A DNA stretch of 6,314 nucleotides from Phycisphaerales bacterium (GTDB taxonomy: Bacteria; Planctomycetota; Phycisphaerae; Phycisphaerales; SM1A02), in the NCBI GenBank assembly GCA_020427625.1, contig JAGQOI010000208.1:1-6314 (forward strand). The letters are read 5' to 3'. Shown in pieces: positions 1 to 5,717 of the stretch; position 1 is the first letter of the stretch, and every line of letters begins with the position of its first letter. The translations under genes were made by a program, and so were the position numbers. The notes beneath the pieces are model-generated. The model ran no database searches, was not told the DNA's origin, and saw only the letters and a list, made by a program, of their open reading frames with translations.

Positions 1-2
1 TC

Positions 3-617
3 CTCTGGTTCCTGCGCGGCGAGACGAACGTGCGTTCGCTGCACGAGGCGAACGTGACGATCTGGGACGAGTGGGCGGACGACGACGGCGAACTCGGGCC
101 GGTGTACGGACACCAGTGGCGCTCGTGGTCGACCGCCGACGGGCCGCGCGACCAGATCGCGGACGTCGTCGCGCAGATTCGTGCGAATCCGGATTCGCGT
201 CGGCTCGTCGTGAGCGCGTGGAACGTCGGCGATCTGCCGCGGATGCGACTGGCGCCGTGTCACGTGCTCTTCCAGTTCTACGTCGCGGACGGTCGCCTGT
301 CGTGCCAGCTCTACCAGCGTTCGGCGGATCTGTTCCTCGGCGTGCCGTTCAACATCGCGTCGTACGCGCTGCTCACGATGATGGTCGCGCAGGTGACGGA
401 TCTCGCGCCGGGCGAGTTCATCCACACGTTCGGTGATGCGCACATCTACCGCAACCACGTCGACCAGGTGCGTGAGCAGCTCTCTCGCGAGCCGCGGGCG
501 CGTCCGGTGATGCGCCTGAACCCCGACGTGCGGTCGCTGTTCGACTTCCGTTTCGAGGATTTTTCGCTCGAACGGTACGACCCGCATCCGCGCATCGCGG
601 CTCCGGTGGCGGTGTGA
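3..617 (+). CDS. thyA: Thymidylate synthase, 5'-truncated by the window edge
   Basis: The enzyme converts dUMP to dTMP in the cytoplasm, with methylene-tetrahydrofolate as carbon donor and reductant, and yields dihydrofolate. About 204 C-terminal residues are visible, beginning LWFLRGETN. This aligns with E. coli ThyA from about residue 60 of 264, so roughly 59 residues and the start codon lie outside the window. Family signatures seen are NVTIWDEWAD, LGPVYGHQWR, DPSRR-type PDSRRLVVSAWN, the active-site LAPCHVLFQF (catalytic Cys codon at 258-260, matching E. coli Cys146), the phosphate and dUMP-binding QRSADLFLGVPFNIASY, GDAHIYRNH, and the C-terminal RFEDFSLERYDPHP with terminal APVAV. QRSAD replaces the E. 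coli QRSCD, and HTFGD has Phe where many members have Gly or Leu; I expect neither to abolish activity. Its stop overlaps the folA start. Identification is near certain. Confidence 0.97.
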   Translation, partial: LWFLRGETNVRSLHEANVTIWDEWADDDGELGPVYGHQWRSWSTADGPRDQIADVVAQIRANPDSRRLVVSAWNVGDLPRMRLAPCHVLFQFYVADGRLSCQLYQRSADLFLGVPFNIASYALLTMMVAQVTDLAPGEFIHTFGDAHIYRNHVDQVREQLSREPRARPVMRLNPDVRSLFDFRFEDFSLERYDPHPRIAAPVAV

Positions 618-1120
618 CGGCGACGATCTCGCTCATCCTCGCGGCCTCGGAGAACGGCGTCATCGGGCGCGACGGCGGTCTGCCCTGGCGTCTGCGCGAC
701 GATCTCGCGCACTTCATGCGGACGACGAAGGGACACCCGGTCATCATGGGGCGCCGGACGTTCGAGTCCGCCGAGATGGGGTCGCGCCCGCTGCCGCACC
801 GGCCGAACATCGTCGTGACCTCGCGCCCCGACTTCGACGCGCCGGACGTGCTCGTCGCGCACGGACTCGACGAGGCGCTCGCCCTCGCCGGCGATCGGGA
901 CGACGACGAGGTCTTCGTGATCGGCGGCGCGTCGCTCTATGCCGCGGCATTCGAACGGGCCGGACGTCTCTACCTCACCCGCGTGCACGCGCTCGTCGAC
1001 GGCGACACGTTCTGCCCGCCGTTCGACCTCGCCGGCTGGACGCTCGTCCGCGACGAGCGCCACGATGCGGACGCGCGGAACGAACATGCGTTCAGCGTGC
1101 GGGTCTACGAGCGGGTCTGA
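614..1120 (+). CDS. folA: Dihydrofolate reductase
   Basis: This enzyme reduces dihydrofolate to tetrahydrofolate with NADPH, regenerating the cofactor consumed by ThyA. The 168-residue length is normal for a chromosomal bacterial DHFR. Motifs by residue: ISLILAASENGVIGRDG (about 5-21, N-terminal strand and Met20-type loop), LPWRLRDDLAHF (23-34, with Asp30 matching the E. coli proton-relay Asp27), PVIMGRRTFES (42-52, NADPH site), PLPHRPNIVVTSR (59-71, with Arg63 at the folate-glutamate Arg57 position), VFVIGGASLY (100-109, the conserved Gly pair) and YLTRVHALVDGDTFCP (120-135, Thr122 matching Thr113). The GTG start at 614 lies inside the thyA terminal codons (GTGA overlap), and only a weak purine-rich GGTGG stretch precedes it, so translation is probably coupled to thyA. 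The gene ends 33 bases before a convergent gene. Confidence 0.96.
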   Translation: MTATISLILAASENGVIGRDGGLPWRLRDDLAHFMRTTKGHPVIMGRRTFESAEMGSRPLPHRPNIVVTSRPDFDAPDVLVAHGLDEALALAGDRDDDEVFVIGGASLYAAAFERAGRLYLTRVHALVDGDTFCPPFDLAGWTLVRDERHDADARNEHAFSVRVYERV

Positions 1121-1125
1121 GGCGT

Positions 1126-1149
1126 CCGGCGCGCTCCGGGTCGCGCCGG
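1126..1149. terminator. Perfect GC hairpin between convergent genes, possible bidirectional terminator
   Basis: CCGGCGCG at 1126-1133 and CGCGCCGG at 1142-1149 are exact reverse complements, giving an 8-bp all-GC stem around an 8-base loop. The hairpin lies in the 33-base gap between the folA stop (1120) and the stop of the convergent ankyrin gene (1154), where a terminator serving both strands would be expected. There is no T-tract on either side, so it is not a canonical intrinsic terminator. It could act as a 3'-end stabiliser, or be chance in such GC-rich DNA. Confidence 0.4.
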
Positions 1150-1153
1150 TGCG

Positions 1154-2278
1154 TCACTTCGCCTCGATGAGCTTCGCGATCGCGTCGCCGGTCGGCGTGC
1201 CCCGGGTGCGGGCGAGCTGGGCGGCGGTCTCGTTGAAGTCGTTCGGACGGGCGCGATCGATGCCGGCGTCGAGGAGGCGCTTCACGATGTCGGTCTTCTC
1301 CGCGAGGGCGGCGACCATGAGCGCGTTCATGCCGTCCGACGAGCGCTGGACGTTCACGTCCGCGCCGGCGCCGAGCAGGGCGTCGACGATGGCGACGTCG
1401 ACGTCGGACGCGACGAGCAGCGCGGTCTGACCGTCCTCCGTCGACGCGTTCACGTCGGCGCCGGCGGCGATGAGTTCGCGGACGAGTTCGAGCTTGCCGG
1501 CGCGGGCGGCGGCCATGAGCGCCGAGAGGCCGCGATCGCGCTGCTCGTTCACGTCGGCGCCGCGGGCGAGGAGCAGCTTCGCGATCTCGCGGTGACCGCC
1601 GGTCGCCGCGGCCTGGAGCGCGGGCGACGGCGACGTGCGGCACGAGATGTCGGCGCCCGCGTCGAGCAGCATCCGCACGACCTCGAGATGACCGTTCCGG
1701 GCCGCGAGATGAAGCGGCGACGGCGAGAGCTGGGTGAGCGTCCGACCCTGCGGCACCCAGACGGGATCGACCTCGGCGCCGGCGTCGAGCAGCGCCCGCA
1801 CCGCGCCGGGCTCGCCCTGCTGCGCGGCGAGGTGCAGCGGCGACCACGTGCCGCCGTTGTCGAACACGTTCACCGACGCGCCCGCCTTGACGAGGGCGGC
1901 GACGGCGTCGGCGTGCCCGTCCTGCGCCTGGCACATGAGGGCGGTGAAGCCTTCAGCGTCGGTCTCGCCGAGTCCGGCGCCGGCCTCGAGGAGCGCGTCG
2001 ACGGTCGCGGCGTCGCGGGCGACCATGAGCGGCGTGCGTCCGCTGCCGACCGTCCCGCGGAGGGCTCGATCGGGGTCCGCACCGTCGGCGATGAGCGTGC
2101 GCAGCGTCGCGACGTCGCCGTCCTGCGCCGCCTTGTGGAGCGCGGACATCGATTCGCGCTCGATGTTGCCGATGGTGTTCGTGGTCTGGGTCGCGGTGCG
2201 ATTGACGATGTACCACACGACGCCGCCGCCGAGCGCGCCGACGACGATGACGATGACGAGCAGTCGAAGGGCCTTCAC
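1154..2278 (-). CDS. Membrane-anchored ankyrin-repeat protein
   Basis: This 374-residue protein is probably a protein-interaction scaffold; no catalytic domain is seen. Residues 1-25 have the form of a signal anchor (basic MKALR, then a run of Leu/Val/Ile/Gly ending in VVWYIV), which should place the rest outside the cytoplasmic membrane. From about residue 45 to 344 there are nine ankyrin-like repeats with the xALHxAAxxGxxxxVxxLLxAGADVN pattern, beginning near residues 45, 82, 112, 146, 187, 219, 252, 285 and 318, followed by a short C-terminal cap. Repeats 4 and 5 are separated by a longer loop (about 173-186, VPQGRTLTQLSPS), and repeat 2 is shortened. The GTG start at 2276-2278 has CGGAG eight bases upstream. 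It lies 59 bases downstream of the S9 peptidase gene on the same strand, so the two are probably co-transcribed. The specific partner is unknown. Confidence 0.9.
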   Translation of the reverse strand: MKALRLLVIVIVVGALGGGVVWYIVNRTATQTTNTIGNIERESMSALHKAAQDGDVATLRTLIADGADPDRALRGTVGSGRTPLMVARDAATVDALLEAGAGLGETDAEGFTALMCQAQDGHADAVAALVKAGASVNVFDNGGTWSPLHLAAQQGEPGAVRALLDAGAEVDPVWVPQGRTLTQLSPSPLHLAARNGHLEVVRMLLDAGADISCRTSPSPALQAAATGGHREIAKLLLARGADVNEQRDRGLSALMAAARAGKLELVRELIAAGADVNASTEDGQTALLVASDVDVAIVDALLGAGADVNVQRSSDGMNALMVAALAEKTDIVKRLLDAGIDRARPNDFNETAAQLARTRGTPTGDAIAKLIEAK

Positions 2279-2286
2279 GCGGTGGA

Positions 2287-2291
2287 CTCCG
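2287..2291 (-). promoter_or_regulatory. Ribosome binding site of the ankyrin gene
   Basis: Read on the minus strand, CGGAG lies eight bases before the GTG at 2278. This supports that GTG as the start and keeps the short basic n-region directly ahead of the hydrophobic anchor. Confidence 0.6.
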
Positions 2292-2337
2292 GTACGGGGA
2301 ACGAGGTCACCGCATCATCCGGCCCGCGTGTCCGCTG

Positions 2338-5300
2338 TCAACCTCCGCCGCCGCGCCGTCGACGACCCTCGCCCCGCCCGCCGCTCCGGGCCGGCGGTTC
2401 GTCCTCGGGGCTCGCCTCGGTCGCCGGCGGATCGTCGGACTCGGGCATCGGCGTCGGGTTCACGAGACAGCGGAGCAGGAACTCCTCGTACTTGCGGTAG
2501 CGGTTCACGCGCTTCACGTCGCCGCCGAGCCCGTGCCCGCCGGTGGGATCGAGGAACAGCTCGACGAGCGCCTCCTTGCCGGCCTTGAGGAGTTCGCGGT
2601 AGACGCGCACGGTGTCCTGGTACAGCACGTTCGAGTCCTCCATGCCGTGCACGAGCAGGAGTCTCGCCTTGAGGTTCTTCGCGAGCGGGAGCAGGGAGAA
2701 CTTCGCGAGGTCCGTCTGGCCGACGCGGCTGGTGCCGATCGTGCCCGTCGAGTACCACGAGTTGTAGTTCTCCCATTCCGTCGGACCCGCGCCGGCCATG
2801 CCGCAGGCGAAGACGTCCGGCTCCGAGTACAGGCACATCTGCGTCTGGAATCCGCCGAACGACCAGCCGTGCAGACCGATGCGCTTCGGATCGACGCCGC
2901 CGTGCTCGGTGAACCACTTCGCGCAGTCGACGAGATCCTCGACCTGGGGCTTGCCGACCTGCTCGAAGTTCGACTTCTCGAAGAGGCCGCCGTAGCCCGA
3001 GCAGCCGCGGGGATCGACCGTGCACGTCACGAACCCGTGCTTCTTCGCCATGTAGTGCGCGAAGAAGTACGCATCGCTCGCGTACGAGCCGTCGACGACC
3101 ATCTTGCTCGTACCGAGCGGGCCGCCGTACACGTAGATGAGCAGCGGACGCCGGTCCGCCGCCGTCCAGTCGTCGGGCTTGAACATCATTCCGCGGATGT
3201 CGTGCCCGTGCCGGTTGCGGTACGTGAAGAACTCCGGCGTCGCGGCCGTGAGGGTCTTCGCCTCCTCGGGATGCGAGTCGGTGAGCGTCTTCATCTCGCC
3301 GTCCGGCGGAATCGAGACGAGCTCCCGGAGCCGGCCGTACGTCACGAAGTTCGCGAGCGCGCGGGTCCCATCGTCGCTCACCGCGACCCCGGAATACACG
3401 CCCGGCGTCGTCGACAGCGGCGTCATCTCGCGCGTCTCCAGATCCACCACGAACACGCCCTCCTGGCTCGGCTCCGGCAGCGTCGCCGTGACGAACATCC
3501 GCCGGTGATCCTCGCTCAGACCGAACGGATAGACCTCGAAGCGACCGCTCGTGACCGGTTCGAGATTCTCGTAGAGCGGATCGAGCACGTGCACGTGACG
3601 GAAGCCGCTCTGCTCCGTGATGAACGCCATCCGGCGACTGTCGGGCAGGTAGACCGGCGCGATCATGCGGGGCGTGTTCGGGCCGCCGTTGTGGAAGAAC
3701 GTGTAGACCGGACGGGCCGCCTCGATCTTCGACTCGTCCTTCTTCGCCTTCGCAGGCGGCGGGTCCTTCTTCTCATCGTCCGCGGCCTCCTCATCCGCCT
3801 CGCCCGCGTCGGCCTTCGCGTCGGCGGCCGTCTCGTCCGGCTCGTCGGCCGCGGCCTCGGGCTCGTCCTTGAATCGCGCCTCCATGATCTGCACGGTGCC
3901 GGTCGTCTGCTCGAAGACCGAGAACGCGACGCGACTGGAGTCCGGCGCCCACTCGGGCATCTGCATGACGTCGCGCGGACCGGAGTACTTGTGCGCGTAC
4001 ACCCGCTTGAGTTCGCCCTTCTCGGCGAGGAAGTCCTCGATCTCGTAGAGATAGATGCGGTACTCGAAGTCCGGCAGCGGGTCATCCGACATGTGGCGGG
4101 GCACTTCGCGCACGTCGGCGAAGCGACTCCGGTAGTTCACGATCTTGATGGTCCGTCCCGGCGCATTGGTCTGGCCCTTCGTCGCGAGGAGCACCATGCG
4201 CCGGCCGTCGGGACTCACGCGATACCCGCTGACGGACTCGCCGTCCGGCATGTCGGGATCGATCTGCTCGGCGAGGTGACTGCCGAAGGTCACGCGAATG
4301 AGACCGCCGCGCTGATAGGTGTAGCCCGACCCGTCGGGCAGGTACTGCACGGCGACCTCGGGCTCGCGAGTGCGGGTGAGGCGGGTGATGCGGTCGTCGG
4401 CGACCTCGTACCGGTACAGGTCGCCGCCGGACGTGAAGATGAACTCGTTGTCCTGCGGCGCCCACACGAACGACGACACGCCGCCGTAGCGCGGCGAGGT
4501 GCGATCGTCGGCGTCCTTGTCGTCGACGAGATCCGAGAGTTCCTCATCGGTCTTCGTGCGCGTCGCGGCGTCGTCGCCCGTCTTCTTCTCGTCGTCGACG
4601 CCGGTCTTCGCGTCGTCCTTCTTCGCATCGTCCTTGGCGTCGGTCTTCGCGTCGGTCTTCCGGGCCTCGTCGGTCGTGGTCGACCGGTCGTCTTCGAGGT
4701 CGCCGACGCGCGTGCCCTCGACGTCGATGGAGACCCCGAACACCGGCACCGTGATCGTGCCGGTGAGGGTCGCGTCGTCGCCGATCGTAAGCACCGCTTC
4801 GGCGGCCAGTTCGGACTCGCCGCCGCTGATCGTCCCGGTGATGCGCTTCGCGTCGGCGTCGAACCGTCCGTCGATGGAGGCGTCGATGGTCGACGTGCGG
4901 AGTTGGCCGCTCACGCCGCCGTCGTCGCGCAGTCGCATCTCGAGCGTGAACGTCATGCCGTCGGGCGGGAACTGGAGGTCCTCCGGTCCGTGCAGTCGAC
5001 CCTCCCAGCGTCCGGTGACCGGATCGGCGGCGGCCGCGGGCGTCTTCGTCGCGCCGGCGCCGCGTCCCGCGCCCTTCTTCTTCGCCTTCTTGATGCGATC
5101 CTCGGCGACCGAACGCGTCGACGCCTGGAACGGCGCGAGCACCGACACCCGCGTCAGCCGCCGCACGTCGCCCGTCGTCGTGTCCATGAGCCACAGGTCG
5201 TTGCCGTGACGACGCTCGACGTACGGCCGATACAGCCACGCGGCATAGCGCCCGTCGCGCGAGAACGACATCCCGCCCGCCGACGGACCGAAGAAGCTCC

Positions 5301-5514
5301 GATCCGGAAACAGACGTTTCAGCGTGAGGACCTCGTCCTTGTTCTTCTTCTCGCCGTCCGCCTTCTTCGCGCCCGCGTCGACGTCCTTCCCGGCATCGTC
5401 GCCGTCCTGGACGAACGCGGCCGCCGCATCCGGAAACGGCGCGGCGACCCCGACCGGCACGCGACCACCCAACCCAAGTCCGATAATGACGGCGATGATG
5501 CAGCGACTCAGCAC
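2338..5514 (-). CDS. Secreted S9-family (DPP-IV-like) serine peptidase with an inserted beta-rich domain
   Basis: Predicted exported prolyl-oligopeptidase-family serine peptidase of 1058 residues, numbered from GTG 5514; a GTG at 5520 would add two residues but sits one base after the Shine-Dalgarno. Residues 1-25 look like a signal peptide (MLSR, hydrophobic core, then GVAA). About eight blade-like motifs (SRDGR, APQDN, LPDGS, SPDGR, APDSS, LPDSR, SEDHR, SDDGT) between residues 84 and 718 suggest an eight-bladed propeller. The C-terminal alpha/beta-hydrolase (about 757-1017) carries YVYGGP (oxyanion Tyr796), GWSFGG (Ser885), HGMEDSNV (Asp960) and GGHG (His994), the triad order and spacing of S9. 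Blade motifs 1 and 2 are separated by an inserted beta-rich domain (about 164-272) and charged linkers (272-340); another acidic linker spans 549-598. The C-terminus is Gly/Arg-rich. I see no DPP-IV Glu-Glu amino-terminus motif, so dipeptidyl specificity is unproven. Confidence 0.93.
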   Translation of the reverse strand: MLSRCIIAVIIGLGLGGRVPVGVAAPFPDAAAAFVQDGDDAGKDVDAGAKKADGEKKNKDEVLTLKRLFPDRSFFGPSAGGMSFSRDGRYAAWLYRPYVERRHGNDLWLMDTTTGDVRRLTRVSVLAPFQASTRSVAEDRIKKAKKKGAGRGAGATKTPAAAADPVTGRWEGRLHGPEDLQFPPDGMTFTLEMRLRDDGGVSGQLRTSTIDASIDGRFDADAKRITGTISGGESELAAEAVLTIGDDATLTGTITVPVFGVSIDVEGTRVGDLEDDRSTTTDEARKTDAKTDAKDDAKKDDAKTGVDDEKKTGDDAATRTKTDEELSDLVDDKDADDRTSPRYGGVSSFVWAPQDNEFIFTSGGDLYRYEVADDRITRLTRTREPEVAVQYLPDGSGYTYQRGGLIRVTFGSHLAEQIDPDMPDGESVSGYRVSPDGRRMVLLATKGQTNAPGRTIKIVNYRSRFADVREVPRHMSDDPLPDFEYRIYLYEIEDFLAEKGELKRVYAHKYSGPRDVMQMPEWAPDSSRVAFSVFEQTTGTVQIMEARFKDEPEAAADEPDETAADAKADAGEADEEAADDEKKDPPPAKAKKDESKIEAARPVYTFFHNGGPNTPRMIAPVYLPDSRRMAFITEQSGFRHVHVLDPLYENLEPVTSGRFEVYPFGLSEDHRRMFVTATLPEPSQEGVFVVDLETREMTPLSTTPGVYSGVAVSDDGTRALANFVTYGRLRELVSIPPDGEMKTLTDSHPEEAKTLTAATPEFFTYRNRHGHDIRGMMFKPDDWTAADRRPLLIYVYGGPLGTSKMVVDGSYASDAYFFAHYMAKKHGFVTCTVDPRGCSGYGGLFEKSNFEQVGKPQVEDLVDCAKWFTEHGGVDPKRIGLHGWSFGGFQTQMCLYSEPDVFACGMAGAGPTEWENYNSWYSTGTIGTSRVGQTDLAKFSLLPLAKNLKARLLLVHGMEDSNVLYQDTVRVYRELLKAGKEALVELFLDPTGGHGLGGDVKRVNRYRKYEEFLLRCLVNPTPMPESDDPPATEASPEDEPPARSGGRGEGRRRRGGGG
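4606..4659 (-). repeat. Degenerate 12-base tandem repeat coding for (K-T/D-D-A) units
   Basis: Within the S9 peptidase gene, units resembling GGTCTTCGCGTC (plus strand) recur in 12-base steps with one 15-base unit. They encode KTDA, KTDA, KDDA and KKDDA, followed by K. The unit length is a multiple of three, so copy-number change would keep the frame. The stretch lies in the charged linker after the inserted beta-rich domain and probably forms a flexible spacer. Confidence 0.7.
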
Positions 5515-5521
5515 GGACACT

Positions 5522-5527
5522 CTCCTT
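5522..5527 (-). promoter_or_regulatory. Strong Shine-Dalgarno that decides the S9 peptidase start
   Basis: On the minus strand AAGGAG is followed by one base and then GTG (5520-5518), or by seven bases and then an in-frame GTG (5514-5512). One base is too short for efficient initiation and seven is near ideal, so the second GTG is the more likely start. The protein would then begin MLSRCIIA, a good signal-peptide n-region. No convincing -35/-10 pair for this gene was found in the upstream bases 5528-5640. Confidence 0.7.
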
Positions 5528-5704
5528 GATGGCCGGCACGAGACCGTCCGGCGATGCTTCTATTGGCCAACCGGCCCGCAGTTCCGCACTCAAGGCGGGT
5601 CCCGTCCGAGAACCCCGACGCGCCATCCCCCCGGCTGCGCAGTCGGTCGCACCGCTCCGAGGTGAGCCACGAGCGGCGGCTGAGAGGGCAGGACGACCCT
5701 CGAC

Positions 5705-5710
5705 TACAAT
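5705..5710 (+). promoter_or_regulatory. Candidate -10 element (TACAAT) for a leaderless transcript
   Basis: TACAAT differs from the TATAAT consensus at one position and stands out in GC-rich DNA. Seven bases (5711-5717) separate it from the ATG at 5718, so the expected transcription start falls on or next to the A of the ATG. No Shine-Dalgarno is present before this ATG, which agrees with leaderless translation. The only -35-like match is poor (CTGAGA at 5680-5685, with a long 19-base spacer). Confidence 0.5.
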
Positions 5711-5717
5711 CCCCGCC

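Noticed and set aside
446..1087. A minus-strand 213-codon frame opposite thyA and folA
   Set aside because: It is antisense to two certain enzymes and has composition typical of a shadow frame.
1351..1555. Recurring CGTTCACGTC in the ankyrin gene as a DNA repeat element
   Set aside because: The copies at 1351, 1447 and 1546 are 96 and 99 bases apart and encode the conserved GADVN of successive ankyrin repeats, so they are explained by the protein repeat.
1092..1934. A minus-strand 280-codon frame overlapping the ankyrin gene
   Set aside because: The product is almost entirely Arg, Ala and Gly, with no motif; it is an out-of-frame reading of the ankyrin repeats and runs into the folA end.
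2533..5529. A 998-codon open frame on the + strand opposite the S9 peptidase gene
   Set aside because: Its product is rich in Arg, Leu, Val and Ala with no recognisable domain, and it mirrors the S9 gene almost end to end. GC-rich third positions in a real gene commonly keep an antisense frame open. The minus-strand frame has full S9 motifs.
5563..5570. TTGGCCAA palindrome in the divergent intergenic region as a possible operator
   Set aside because: An 8-base palindrome alone is expected by chance, no second copy was seen nearby, and no regulator gene is in the window.
5528..5640. A sigma-70 promoter for the S9 gene (TTGAGT and AATAGA/AAGCAT-like boxes on the minus strand)
   Set aside because: The best boxes match poorly and their spacing (about 22-23 bases or more) is too long, so no promoter is called.
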